Source: Svornostia abyssi
GTDB taxonomy: Bacteria; Actinomycetota; Thermoleophilia; Solirubrobacterales; Solirubrobacteraceae
DNA: 64,000 nucleotides
Assembly: GCA_024666565.1 (NCBI GenBank)
Contig: CP088295.1
Span: forward strand, 3,596,001-3,660,000
Direction of reading: 5' to 3'
Shown piece by piece: positions 37,326 through 45,929 of this stretch. The position numbers and the translations under genes are program-made. Under the pieces are notes generated by a model. The model was not told where the DNA came from, searched no databases, and saw only the letters and a list, made by a program, of their open reading frames with translations. Position 1 is the stretch's first letter; each line of letters begins with the position of its first letter.

Positions 37326-38993
37326 TCACGCCACGGCCCGAAGCCGCTCGGCGTGCTCGACCGCGGCGCGGTCGTCCTCGTCGGCGCCGAGCATGCGCAC
37401 GAGTTCGCCGACCACGGCGCCATCGTCCAGCTCGGACACCGTGGTGACCGCCGGATTGCCCGACGGGTCCTTCGCAATCGAGAAGTGCCGGGCCGCGAGG
37501 GATGCGACCTGCGGCAGGTGGGTGATGCAGAGCACCTGACGGCCCTGCGCGAGCTCACGCAGCCGCTCGCCCACCGCGCGGGCGGTCTGCCCGCCGATGC
37601 CGGCGTCGATCTCGTCGAACACCAGCGTTCCGGCGCCTTGGTCATGCGCGACGCTCATGAGCGCGAGCATCACCCGGGACATCTCGCCGCCGGACGCCGA
37701 CTCGCGCAGCGGCGCCGCGGGCACCCCGGAGTTGGGCGCGATGAGGAACTCCACGCTGTCCGCGCCCGTGGGCCCGGGCTCGCGCTCGATCAGCTCGATC
37801 CGGAACTCCGCGCCCTCCATCGCCAGCTCACCCAGCCGTGCGATGACGGCCTTCGCAAGTTTCGGCGCTGCCTTCGCGCGGGCGGCGTGCAGCGCGGCGG
37901 CGTGCTCGGCGAGCTCCTCGCGCGCGGCGCGCAGCTCGGCGTCGGCCCGGCCCAGCGCTTCCTCAGCACCCGTGAGCTCGTCGCGACGCGCGCGGCAACG
38001 CTCGGCGTGGGCGAGGACCGCCTCCAGGCTGCCGCCATGCTTGCGGGCCAGGCGGTCCAGGACGCCGAGCCGCTCCTCGACGGCCTCCAGGCGTCCGGCC
38101 TCGCCCGCGTCCAGCTCGTCGGCGTACCGACGCAGCTCGGCGCCCAGGTCGTCGGCCTCCAGGCTCAGCGTGCGCCAGCGGCCGAGCAGCTCGTCCAGCC
38201 GCGCGTCGACGCCCTCCACGGCCTCGAGTCCCCGCGCGGCGTCAGCGAGCAGCACGGCGACGCCGCCGCCGGCCTCGGTCGCTTCAGGCGCCACCGCCTC
38301 GGCCCCGCCGAGGGCGCCGGCACGGAGCGCTTCGACGTGGCGCAGGCGATCGCGCTCGGCGGTGAGCGCAGCCTGCTCGGCCGGCTCGGGCGCCGCCTCC
38401 TCGATCTCGCGCAGCTCGTACTCGAGCAGGTCGATCTCCCGCTCTCGCGCCCCAGCCCGCTCGCGCAGATCCTCGCGCCGGCGTTCGAGATCGCGCACAC
38501 GCCCGTGAGCCACCGCGGCCCGCGCCCGGCGCGACCGCTGCGCGTCGCCGCAGAAGCCGTCCAGGATCTCGAGCTGGGCGGACCCGAGCATGAGGCGGCG
38601 GTGCTCGTGCTGGCCGTAGAACGCCACGAGGGGCGCAGCGGCCTCACGCAGGTCGGACACCGTCGCCGTGCGCCCGCAGATGAGCGCGCGCGTCCGGCCC
38701 TCGGAGCTGACGCGGCGGGCGAGCACGAGCTCATCCGCCCCCTCGGGCAGCAGGTCACCGAGCTCCGCACGCATGCGGTCGTCGAGCTCGAAGACCCCTT
38801 CGACGTATGCCTCACGGGCGCCCGGGCGGACGATCCCCTGGCGTGCCTTGCCCCCGAGCAGGAGGTCGAGCGCGTGTGCGAGCACCGTCTTGCCGGCGCC
38901 GGTCTCGCCCGTCAGGACATTCAGCCCCTCGGCCAGGCGCAGCTCCGCGCGCTCGATGAGCAGGAGGTTCTCGACGCGGAGCTCGGTCAGCAC
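37326..38993 (-). CDS. recN: DNA repair protein RecN
   Basis: 555 residues from GTG 38993, matching the family's usual 550. The SMC-like ATPase heads are visible: Walker A LTGETGAGKTVLAHALDLLL near the N terminus, the ABC signature ESASGGEMSRVMLALM and Walker B GTLVFDEIDAGIGGQ near the C terminus. Between them runs an Ala/Glu/Arg-rich antiparallel coiled coil of about 300 residues. RecN is a cohesin-like protein recruited early to double-strand breaks. The gap to nadK is 50 bases. Confidence 0.96.
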   Translation of the reverse strand: MLTELRVENLLLIERAELRLAEGLNVLTGETGAGKTVLAHALDLLLGGKARQGIVRPGAREAYVEGVFELDDRMRAELGDLLPEGADELVLARRVSSEGRTRALICGRTATVSDLREAAAPLVAFYGQHEHRRLMLGSAQLEILDGFCGDAQRSRRARAAVAHGRVRDLERRREDLRERAGAREREIDLLEYELREIEEAAPEPAEQAALTAERDRLRHVEALRAGALGGAEAVAPEATEAGGGVAVLLADAARGLEAVEGVDARLDELLGRWRTLSLEADDLGAELRRYADELDAGEAGRLEAVEERLGVLDRLARKHGGSLEAVLAHAERCRARRDELTGAEEALGRADAELRAAREELAEHAAALHAARAKAAPKLAKAVIARLGELAMEGAEFRIELIEREPGPTGADSVEFLIAPNSGVPAAPLRESASGGEMSRVMLALMSVAHDQGAGTLVFDEIDAGIGGQTARAVGERLRELAQGRQVLCITHLPQVASLAARHFSIAKDPSGNPAVTTVSELDDGAVVGELVRMLGADEDDRAAVEHAERLRAVA

Positions 38994-39043
38994 GCCTACC
39001 GGTCTACCAGCGCGCGCCGACGGATCACCGGGGTTTGTCGCAG

Positions 39044-39898
39044 TTACGACGAGAGTCGTCCGAACTTCTCCCGCAATCTGCGGTAGAAGCTTGACCCATG
39101 CAGCTGCGCGAGGACAGTCGCCTCGCGCAGGAAGCGGGCGTGCACCTCCTCGTGCGGATCGATGTGACCGGCGGGGCGGCCGTCGATCGAGATGTCGACA
39201 GGCTCCTCGGACCGGTTGTGCACGTGCAGGACATCGTGCGGCGCCACGACGAGCGCACGGGCGTTGAACGAGTGCGGCGCGATGAACGAGACGCCGTACC
39301 CCTCCACGCCCCACGCCAGCACCGGGCCGCCGTTGGCGAGGTTGTAGCCCGTCGACCCCGCAGGGGTGCACACGACCAGCCCGTCACAGCGCACGGACCC
39401 GACCTCCTCGCCCCCGAGCCCGTACGCGAGCGTCGCGACCCGCTCGCCGATACGGCGCTGGATCGACACGTCGTTGATGGCGACCTGCACGCCGTCACCG
39501 ACCTCGACGGCGATCGCGGGCAGCGCGAGGTGCTCGAACTCCCCGGAGAACGCGCGCTCGAACGCACCCTGATCGAGATCCTCAGGCTCGACGGTCGCAA
39601 GGAAGCCGACCTCACCGAAGTTCACGGCGAACACGGGCACGCCCGTGCCGGCGTAGCGTCGCAGGCCGCGCAGGATCGTCCCGTCGCCGCCGAGGGCCAC
39701 GCAGAGCGACACGTCCTGGGTCGGGTGCGCGCCGACGGCGACGACGCCCGGGATGGGTTCGACGCCGAGCTTCGACGCCTCCTCGTGGTCGAAGCGCAGC
39801 TCGACGCCCGAGGTCCGCGCCGCCGCGATGAGGCGGTCGACCGCGTGGGCCACCTGCTCCGGCCGCTGGTGCGAGACAACGGTGACGCCGCGGCTCAC
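39044..39898 (-). CDS. nadK: NAD kinase
   Basis: 284 residues. The diagnostic GGDGT motif is in LCVALGGDGTILRGLRRYAG; VFAVNFGEVGFLATVEPEDL and CTPAGSTGYNLANGGPVLAW are the other conserved NAD-kinase segments. It phosphorylates NAD to NADP with ATP or polyphosphate. The start overlaps the tlyA stop by 4 bases. The order tlyA-nadK-recN is a conserved actinobacterial and firmicute cluster. Confidence 0.97.
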   Translation of the reverse strand: MSRGVTVVSHQRPEQVAHAVDRLIAAARTSGVELRFDHEEASKLGVEPIPGVVAVGAHPTQDVSLCVALGGDGTILRGLRRYAGTGVPVFAVNFGEVGFLATVEPEDLDQGAFERAFSGEFEHLALPAIAVEVGDGVQVAINDVSIQRRIGERVATLAYGLGGEEVGSVRCDGLVVCTPAGSTGYNLANGGPVLAWGVEGYGVSFIAPHSFNARALVVAPHDVLHVHNRSEEPVDISIDGRPAGHIDPHEEVHARFLREATVLAQLHGSSFYRRLREKFGRLSS

Positions 39899-40686
39899 GG
39901 CTCGACCTCCCGCGCGGCGGCGTCGAGGTCCGCACGATCGCCCTCGCGCCCGGTCTCAGCGAGCCAGACGAAGCTCTCGCGGTTGCCCTTCGGCCCGGGC
40001 AGGCCCGAGGACGCGAAGCCGAGCACCGCCGCACCCTCGGCACGGGCGGCCGCGGCGACGGTCACGAGTGCCTCGCGTCGATCGTCGGGGTCACGCACGA
40101 CGCCGCCCTTGCCGACCCGGCCCCGTCCGAGCTCGAACTGGGGCTTGACCATCGCAAGCGCGTCGAAGCGCGCGTCCGCGCACGCGAGGACCGCGGGGAG
40201 CACCTTGGTGAGCGAGATGAAGGACACGTCGGCCACGATGAGCTCGGGACGGTACGGCAGATCGCCCGGAGAGATGCTCCGCGCGTTGGTCCGCTCGATG
40301 ACCGTAACCCGCTCGTCGCTGCGCAGCGACCAGTCCAGCTCCCCGTAGGCGACGTCCAACGCGACGACGTGCGCTGCTCCGCGCTGGAGCAGCACGTCGG
40401 TGAACCCGCCCGTCGAGGCGCCGACGTCCAGGCACCGGCGGCCGGACGGATCGAGCCCGAACCCGTCGAGCGCGTTCGCCAGCTTCTCGCCCCCGCGAGA
40501 GACGTAGCGCGGACGCTCATCGACGTGCACTTCGACCGCCCGATCGACCATCTGCCCCGGCTTGCTGGCCCGCTCGCCGTGCGCGCCGAGACGGACCTCG
40601 CCGGCCATCACCGAGGCCGCGGCGCGGGACCGCGAGGGGAACAGGCCGCGCTCGGCCAGCAGCGCATCGAGGCGGACCCGGGTCAC
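39895..40686 (-). CDS. tlyA: TlyA-family 16S/23S rRNA 2'-O-methyltransferase
   Basis: 263 residues from GTG 40686; a TTG at 40695 is possible. The N-terminal S4 RNA-binding domain (RLDALLAERGLFPSRSRAAA) is followed by the family signature YVSRGGEKLANALDGF and a Rossmann methyltransferase with the SAM loop CLDVGASTGGFTDVLLQRGA and the catalytic-tetrad region VKPQFELGR. TlyA methylates 16S rRNA C1409 and 23S rRNA C1920 and sets capreomycin sensitivity in mycobacteria. It heads the nadK-recN-pyrG run. Confidence 0.94.
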   Translation of the reverse strand: MTRVRLDALLAERGLFPSRSRAAASVMAGEVRLGAHGERASKPGQMVDRAVEVHVDERPRYVSRGGEKLANALDGFGLDPSGRRCLDVGASTGGFTDVLLQRGAAHVVALDVAYGELDWSLRSDERVTVIERTNARSISPGDLPYRPELIVADVSFISLTKVLPAVLACADARFDALAMVKPQFELGRGRVGKGGVVRDPDDRREALVTVAAAARAEGAAVLGFASSGLPGPKGNRESFVWLAETGREGDRADLDAAAREVEP

Positions 40687-40758
40687 GAGCGGCAACGCTA
40701 GCGGAAGCCCTGCAAATGATGCGAAATCGCGAACCTCCGCACGATCCGTTGCAGGCGC

Positions 40759-40774
40759 TGTGACCTAGCTCACA
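40759..40774. promoter_or_regulatory. Consensus CRP/GlxR-type binding site
   Basis: TGTGACCTAGCTCACA is a perfect match to TGTGA-N6-TCACA, including the central TA of the actinobacterial GlxR/Crp consensus. It lies in a 337-bp gene-free stretch (40687-41023). Its centre (40766.5) is about 41 bases before a possible start near 40807 with a weak -10-like CAGACT at 40796-40801, the classical class II activator position. It is 73 bases upstream of tlyA on the other strand, so it could instead act there. Confidence 0.65.
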
Positions 40775-40806
40775 CCGCTCGGACCCAGCAGCGTGCAGAC
40801 TCCTGT

Positions 40807-40947
40807 TCATCGGATGAACGCAGATCGCGCAAGGCGCGGAGCGGGACTCCAACAGACTTCCCTCATCGCTCCACACAGAGACAGACCCATCACATAGCAG
40901 TATCTCTCCTCCCCAGGAACGGCCCGCAATAGCGGGCCGTTTCTCTT
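40807..40947 (+). ncRNA. Candidate small transcript (CRP site to terminator), with a 27-codon ORF
   Basis: No annotated plus-strand gene precedes the strong terminator at 40918-40947, so the terminator implies a short transcript of about 140 nt starting just below the CRP-like site. It contains the ORF 40814-40897 (ATG to TAG) encoding MNADRARRGAGLQQTSLIAP then HRDRPIT, which has no ribosome site and could be near-leaderless or simply noncoding. The 5' end is inferred from spacing to the CRP site only. Whether it is a small RNA, a leader peptide or both cannot be decided here. Confidence 0.45.
40918..40947 (+). terminator. Rho-independent terminator
   Basis: AACGGCCCGC-AATA-GCGGGCCGTT gives a perfect 10-bp stem with a 4-base loop, followed by TCTCTTT. 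It is the best terminator in the window and points right, yet no recognised gene lies before it on that strand. Confidence 0.85.
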
Positions 40948-41023
40948 TAAGGGATCCAGCCTCCGCAGTGTTGTGACACGCCGTGTGTCCCCTGCCGCAC
41001 CTTCGTGCCTACGGTCCCGGGGC

Positions 41024-41752
41024 ATGGACGACCTCATCGACTTCCCGGGCTTCGGCCCCGCCGCGTTCGACTGGCTCGACCAGCTCGCCGCCGACAACTC
41101 CCGTGCGTTCTTCGCCGCCTCGCGCGCCACGTTCGACGCGGAGCTGCGCGACCCGTTCGCGGCAATGCTCGGCCTGTGCTCCGGCGAGACCGGCGGCCGG
41201 CCCCGCGTCTTCCGGCAACTGCGCGACCTGCGCTTCGCGGCAAACCAGGAGCGCCCGTACTGGCCCACCATCGCCGGGGAGATCACGCGACCGGAGACGG
41301 CCGCTGCGCTCATCGCGGACCTCTCCCCGGACGGCCTCACCGCACTCGCCGGGTACCGGCGGCCCTTCACGCGCGATCAGCTCACGCGCTACCGCGCCGC
41401 GGTGGACGACGCGACGTCGGGTGCCGAGCTCGAGGAGATCGCCGGCACCCTGCGCGACGAGCAGCTGGCCGTCCACGGCGCCACACTGCGCCGGGCGCCG
41501 CGCGGCTTCCCCGCCGGTCACGCCCGCGCCGAGTTGCTGCGCCACACCGCCCTGTTCGCCGGCGCGACGCTGGGGCCGAAGGTCAGGAGGCGACGGGGTC
41601 GCGCCGACCGCAGGGCCATCAGCGCGGACGCGGCGCTCTCGCACCTCGCCGCGACGTGGGATCGGCTCGTCCCGCTCACCGATTGGCTCGACGCGCACGT
41701 CGGGCCCGTCGAGATGCCCGCAGCCGAGCCCGGGGCCGTTCGCGCCGCGTGA
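41024..41752 (+). CDS. DUF2461 (TIGR02453) family protein
   Basis: 242 residues from ATG 41024; earlier in-frame starts read through promoter-like sequence. The family features are all there: FDWLDQLAADNSRAFFAASR, the LRDPFAAMLGL helix, FRQLRDLRFAANQERPYWPT and a late Arg-rich GPKVRRRRGRADRRAI region. The function of DUF2461 proteins is unknown. Unlike most relatives, the RDxRFSKDK-type segment is RDLRFAANQERPY, so the usual Lys pair is absent. It begins 76 bases after the small-transcript terminator. Confidence 0.82.
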   Translation: MDDLIDFPGFGPAAFDWLDQLAADNSRAFFAASRATFDAELRDPFAAMLGLCSGETGGRPRVFRQLRDLRFAANQERPYWPTIAGEITRPETAAALIADLSPDGLTALAGYRRPFTRDQLTRYRAAVDDATSGAELEEIAGTLRDEQLAVHGATLRRAPRGFPAGHARAELLRHTALFAGATLGPKVRRRRGRADRRAISADAALSHLAATWDRLVPLTDWLDAHVGPVEMPAAEPGAVRAA

Positions 41753-41832
41753 GCCCGGGCGCGCGACCGGCCGGCCGTTCATCTCGTACGCGACGTACGG
41801 CTGCACGAGGCGTGGGTGGTGCGGGTCAAGCA

Positions 41833-41850
41833 CGCGCCCTGACGGGCGCG
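41833..41850. terminator. Hairpin between convergent DUF2461 gene and dxs
   Basis: CGCGCCC-TGAC-GGGCGCG gives a 7-bp GC stem at 41833-41850, three bases past the dxs stop and 80 past the DUF2461 stop. No U tract on either side, so termination may be weak or Rho-assisted. Confidence 0.45.
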
Positions 41851-41853
41851 GGC

Positions 41854-43830
41854 CTACTCGGCGGTGACCGGCTCGAAGCTCGACGTGTCGCCCACGGCGG
41901 CGGCGATGCGCTCGGCGATCCGTTCGCCCGTGAAGCCGACCTCGGCGTGCAGGAGCGCCGGCTTGCCGTGCGTGACGTAGCGGTCGGGCAGCCCGACGCG
42001 CAGGATCCGCGCGGTCGCGCCGGAGACGCCCGCATCGTTGAGCGCCTCCCACACCGCCGAGCCGAAGCCACCGGCCAGGACGTTCTCCTCGACCGTGACG
42101 AGCAGCTCGTGCTCGGCCGCGAGCTGCGCGACGAGCCCGACGTCGATGGGCTTGGCAAAGCGCGCGTCAGCGACCGTGACCTCCATCCCGCGCTCCGCCA
42201 GGATGTCCGCCGCCTCCAGGCTCTTCGCGACGCCCGAGCCGTAGCCGAGGAGCGCGACGCGGTTGCCCTCGCGCAGCACCTCGCCGGTGCCGATCGGGAT
42301 CTCGCGGGGCGTGGCGGGCAGCGGGACGCCGACGGCCTCGCCGCGCGGGTAGCGCAGCCCGAACGGTCCGTCGTCGTAGACGAGCGACGTGTGGAGCAGG
42401 TCGACGAGCAGCGCCTCATCCCGAGGCGCTGCGAGCACCATGTTGGGCAGGCACCGCAGGTAGGAGATGTCGAAGGCGCCGTGATGCGTCGGGCCGTCGT
42501 CGCCGACGAGGCCGGCGCGGTCCATGGCGAAGACGACGTTCAGCTTCTGGAGACACACGTCGTGGACGATCTGGTCGAACGCGCGCTGCAGGAAGGTCGA
42601 GTAGATCGCGGCGACGGGCTTGATGCCCTCGAGCGCCAGGCCGGCGGCGAACAGGATGGCGTTCTGCTCGGCGATGCCGACATCGAAATACCGGTCAGGC
42701 AGTTCCTTCTGCAGGATGTTCAGGCCGGTGCCGGAGTTCATCGCGGCGGTGATCCCGATGACGCGCGGGTCGCGCTTCGCCTCGCGGACGAGCTGCTCGC
42801 CGAACACCTTCGTGTACTGCGGCGGCGCGGCCGGGCCCGGCGCCTTCGGCTTGGCCTTGCTGACGATCGTGGGGGCGCGGTTCGTGATCGACTTCGGCTT
42901 GGCGGCGTGCCACTGCTCCATGCCCTCCAAGCCACCGTCCTCGGCGGGCGCGAAGCCCTTGCCCTTCACGGTCGCGATGTGCACCACGACCGGGCGCTGC
43001 GCGTCCAGCGCCTTGCGCAGCGCGATCCGCAGCGCGCGCACGTCGTGCCCGTCGATGACACCGACGTAGGCCCAGCCGAGGTCCTCCCACAGCAGACCCG
43101 GCGCCCAGAACGCCTTGAGCGACTCCTTCAGCTGCGGGCCGAGCCGCCCGATCCGCGAGCCGATGCCGGCCGGCAGTTCGGTGAGCGCGTGCTCGACGTC
43201 CTCGCGGGCGTGCCAGAGCTTCGGGTTCAGGCGGATGCGGTTGAAGTAGCCCGAGAGCGCACCGACGTTCGGCGAGATGGACATCCCGTTGTCGTTGAGC
43301 ACGACGACCATCGGGGTCTGCAGGCCACCGGCCTGGTGGATCGACTCGAACGCGACGCCGCCGGTCATGGACCCGTCGCCGATCACGGCGACGACCTTGC
43401 CGGCCGGATGGTCGCCGTTCAGCTTCATCGCCTCGGCGAGACCCACGCCGTACCCGATCGACGTCGACGCGTGGCCGGCGCCCATGATGTCGTGCTCGCT
43501 CTCGGGGATCGAGCAGAACGGGGCGAGGCCCTCGTACTGGCGGATGGTCGGCAGCTGGTCGCGGCGGCCCGTGAGGATCTTGTGGGGGTAGGCCTGATGG
43601 CCGACGTCCCAGAGGATCTTGTCCCGCGGCGAGTCCATGAGGGAGTGCAGCGCGACGGCCAGCTCACAGGTGCCGAGGTTGGCGCCGAAGTGGCCGCCGA
43701 TCTCCCCGACCGTGTCGATGATGTGCTCGCGGACCTCCTGGGCGACCTGCTCGAGCTCCGCCTCGGTCAGGCCATGGAGGTCCTGTGGCCGGTCGATGCG
43801 GTCGAGGAGGCGCTCGGGGGGTGTGGTCAT
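41854..43830 (-). CDS. dxs: 1-deoxy-D-xylulose-5-phosphate synthase
   Basis: 658 residues. The thiamine diphosphate motif is VAVIGDGSMTGGVAFESIHQ through VVVLNDNGMSISPN (GDG...N). The acceptor-binding text ILWDVGHQAYPHKILTGRRD and GAGHASTSIGYGVG are family signatures, and the second half has FDVGIAEQNAILFAAGLALE and DRAGLVGDDGPTHHGAFD. It condenses pyruvate and glyceraldehyde-3-phosphate, the first step of the MEP isoprenoid pathway. It overlaps ispA by 4 bases, linking precursor and prenyl chain synthesis in one transcript. Confidence 0.98.
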   Translation of the reverse strand: MTTPPERLLDRIDRPQDLHGLTEAELEQVAQEVREHIIDTVGEIGGHFGANLGTCELAVALHSLMDSPRDKILWDVGHQAYPHKILTGRRDQLPTIRQYEGLAPFCSIPESEHDIMGAGHASTSIGYGVGLAEAMKLNGDHPAGKVVAVIGDGSMTGGVAFESIHQAGGLQTPMVVVLNDNGMSISPNVGALSGYFNRIRLNPKLWHAREDVEHALTELPAGIGSRIGRLGPQLKESLKAFWAPGLLWEDLGWAYVGVIDGHDVRALRIALRKALDAQRPVVVHIATVKGKGFAPAEDGGLEGMEQWHAAKPKSITNRAPTIVSKAKPKAPGPAAPPQYTKVFGEQLVREAKRDPRVIGITAAMNSGTGLNILQKELPDRYFDVGIAEQNAILFAAGLALEGIKPVAAIYSTFLQRAFDQIVHDVCLQKLNVVFAMDRAGLVGDDGPTHHGAFDISYLRCLPNMVLAAPRDEALLVDLLHTSLVYDDGPFGLRYPRGEAVGVPLPATPREIPIGTGEVLREGNRVALLGYGSGVAKSLEAADILAERGMEVTVADARFAKPIDVGLVAQLAAEHELLVTVEENVLAGGFGSAVWEALNDAGVSGATARILRVGLPDRYVTHGKPALLHAEVGFTGERIAERIAAAVGDTSSFEPVTAE

Positions 43831-44711
43831 GAGGTCCGGGTGAAGATGAAGTCGGTGATCTGCTCGAGCTCCGGGGCCCCGTCCGGCGCCGCGGCCGCGA
43901 GATGCGCGCGGGCCTGGGTATGAGACGCCACCGCCAGCTCCCGGGCCCGTTCCAGCCCGAACTCGCTGACGTATGTCCGTTTGCCGTGTCGCTCGTCGCT
44001 GCCCTGCGGCTTCCCCAGCGCGTCGTCCGTTCCGGTCACGTCGAGAATGTCGTCGACGATCTGGAACAGGACGCCCAGCTCGGCCGCAAAATCGCGAAAG
44101 GGGATTGTCGCAGGTTCCGTCATACCACTGATGAGGAGTACGCACTCGACGGACGCGACGATGAGTCGCCCGGTCTTCAGCGCGTGCAGGCGACGCAGGC
44201 CGTCCGGCCCCTCGGGCGCCTGCGTCGCGACGTCGAGGTACTGGCCCCCGACCATCCCGCTGACGCCGGTCGCGGCCGCGAGTTCGGCCACGGCGCGCAG
44301 GACCGCAGCCGGGTCGCCGGCCTGCTGGGTCAGCACCAGGCGGAACGCCTCGGCGTACAGCGCGTCGCCCGCCAGAATCGCCACGTCCTCCCCGAACGCG
44401 ACGTGGCATGTCGGCCGCCCGCGGCGCAGGTCGTCGTCATCCATGGCCGGCAGGTCGTCGTGGATGAGCGAGTACGTGTGGATGAGCTCGACGGCGAGCG
44501 CGAACGGGAGCACGTCGCGCGTGTCCCGGCCGAGTGCCCGCGCGGTGGCGAGCGCCAGGACCGGCCGCACCCGCTTGCCGCCCGCGAGCAACGAGTACCG
44601 CATCGCCTCCAGCAGGCCGGCGGCGTCCTGCCCGCCGTTCTCCCCCAGCTGGAGGGTGCGCAGCTCGGCTTCGACGAGCTCGCGCAGATCGTCGGGGTAG
44701 CCCGCGGGCAC
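43827..44711 (-). CDS. ispA: Polyprenyl (farnesyl/geranylgeranyl) diphosphate synthase
   Basis: 294 residues. The first aspartate-rich motif is SLIHDDLPAMDDDDLRRGRP with the insertion typical of type II FPP synthases; the second is FQIVDDILDVTGTDD. GGKRVRPVLALATARAL is the IPP-binding segment and GGQYLDVA the following helix. It elongates DMAPP with IPP; chain length (C15 or C20) is uncertain, since the residues before the first DDxxD are TYSLI. GTG start overlaps the xseB stop by one base (TAGTG). It sits directly before dxs. Confidence 0.92.
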   Translation of the reverse strand: MPAGYPDDLRELVEAELRTLQLGENGGQDAAGLLEAMRYSLLAGGKRVRPVLALATARALGRDTRDVLPFALAVELIHTYSLIHDDLPAMDDDDLRRGRPTCHVAFGEDVAILAGDALYAEAFRLVLTQQAGDPAAVLRAVAELAAATGVSGMVGGQYLDVATQAPEGPDGLRRLHALKTGRLIVASVECVLLISGMTEPATIPFRDFAAELGVLFQIVDDILDVTGTDDALGKPQGSDERHGKRTYVSEFGLERARELAVASHTQARAHLAAAAPDGAPELEQITDFIFTRTS

Positions 44712-44932
44712 TACAGCAGTGAGTCCTGCCCGGGAAGCGGCTCGCTGGCTGCCGCCCGCGCGCGGCGCTCAAGCTCCGCTGAGGCCTGGGAGGCCACGGC
44801 CGCGCAGTCCTCGACGACCGTCGCGGCGGCGTCCGCGCTCAGGTCGCCGGAGCGCAGTTGCTCGGCGGCGCGCTCCAGGTGCTCGACGAGCGGGTCGAGC
44901 GCGGCTCCGGGGTCGGCGTTCGGGTCAGGCAT
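44711..44932 (-). CDS. xseB: Exodeoxyribonuclease VII small subunit
   Basis: 73 residues, the family size. The two-helix core LVEHLERAAEQLRSGDLSAD, AAATVVEDCAAVASQASAEL matches XseB (L..L..GDLS...A...E......C...L). It partners XseA in a single-strand-specific exonuclease. No xseA is adjacent: nusB lies directly upstream with an 8-base overlap, where many relatives carry xseA. The large subunit must be elsewhere or lost. Confidence 0.78.
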   Translation of the reverse strand: MPDPNADPGAALDPLVEHLERAAEQLRSGDLSADAAATVVEDCAAVASQASAELERRARAAASEPLPGQDSLL

Positions 44933-45341
44933 CGTGCGGGGCAGTCTCGCGGATCTCGCGCAGCGCCGCCGACAGGATGCCGTTGACGAAGCCCGGCGCG
45001 TCGGCGCCGGAGAACGTCTTCGCGGTCTCGACGGCCTCGTCGATCGCGCCCTCCGGCGGGATCGCCGTCTCCGCAGGCGCCGCGTCCGGGTGCAGCATCT
45101 CCAGCAGCGCGACGCGCAGGATCGCGCGCTCGAGCGGCGCGATGCGGTCGATCGTCCAGCCCTGGGCGTGCCGGGAGATCACCGCGTCGAGGTCGTCGGC
45201 GTAGTCCTGCGTGGCGTGCGCTAGCGCACGGGTGAACAGCGATGCGTCGCGCTCGAAGACATCGTCGAGCTGACGGTTCGTGAGCTGGGCCTGGTAGAGG
45301 GCGAAGACGGCTGCGCGACGCTGGTCGGTACGCCGGGACAC
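44925..45341 (-). CDS. nusB: Transcription antitermination factor NusB
   Basis: 138 residues from GTG 45341, which overlaps the efp stop by one base (TAGTG). The all-helical NusB fold shows as SRRTDQRRAAVFALYQAQLT, GWTIDRIAPLERAILRVALL and ETAKTFSGADAPGFVNGILS (the VNG.L signature). It binds boxA with S10/NusE in rRNA antitermination. The efp-nusB pair is a conserved bacterial order. Confidence 0.95.
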   Translation of the reverse strand: MSRRTDQRRAAVFALYQAQLTNRQLDDVFERDASLFTRALAHATQDYADDLDAVISRHAQGWTIDRIAPLERAILRVALLEMLHPDAAPAETAIPPEGAIDEAVETAKTFSGADAPGFVNGILSAALREIRETAPHDA

Positions 45342-45901
45342 TACGCGCGCGACATGTAATCGCCGGAGGAGGTCTGGACCTTCACACGGTCGCCGATGTT
45401 GACGAACAGCGGCACCTGGATCGTGGCGCCCGTCTCCAGCGTCGCCGGCTTGTTGCCACCGCCCGACGCCGTGTCGCCGCGCAGACCGGGCTCGGTCTGC
45501 GTGACCTCGAGCTCCACCGACGCGGGGAGCTGGAGATCGGACGGCTGGCCGTCGATGAACAGCACGTCGACCTCGTCGCTGGCCTTCGTCCACCGCAGCG
45601 CGTCCTTCAGGACGGACTCCGGAATCGCCATCTGCTCGAACGAGTCCGTGTCCATGAAGTGCGCGTCCTCGCCGTCGGCGTAGAGGAACTGCATCTTGCG
45701 GGCCTCGGTCCGCACGGAGCGGAACTTCTCGCCGGCGCGGAAGGTCTTGTCGATCACGTTCCCGTCGGTGGAGCGGCGCAGCTTCGTGCGCACGAACGCC
45801 GGGCCCTTGCCGGGCTTGACGTGCTGGAACTCCACCACCTTGTAGATGATCCCGTCGACCTCGATGTGGTTGCCGTTCTTGAGCTGGTTCGTGCTGATCA
45901 T
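45341..45901 (-). CDS. efp: Translation elongation factor P
   Basis: 186 residues. The three beta-barrel domains are clear, with the modification-loop lysine in VKPGKGPAFVRTKLRRS. The C terminus (FVNIGDRVKVQTSSGDYMSR) is the usual OB-fold ending. EF-P rescues ribosomes stalled at polyproline. No epmA/ymfI-type modifying gene is in the window. It leads the run efp-nusB-xseB-ispA-dxs, all joined by overlaps. Confidence 0.98.
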   Translation of the reverse strand: MISTNQLKNGNHIEVDGIIYKVVEFQHVKPGKGPAFVRTKLRRSTDGNVIDKTFRAGEKFRSVRTEARKMQFLYADGEDAHFMDTDSFEQMAIPESVLKDALRWTKASDEVDVLFIDGQPSDLQLPASVELEVTQTEPGLRGDTASGGGNKPATLETGATIQVPLFVNIGDRVKVQTSSGDYMSRA

Positions 45902-45929
45902 TCCGCCAGGCAGGCTACTTGCTGGGACC

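Noticed and set aside
43827-44409. A 5'-extended dxs of 851 residues
   Set aside because: The extra 193 residues are antisense-frame-like shadow of ispA; the standard dxs start is ATG 43830 with a 4-base overlap.
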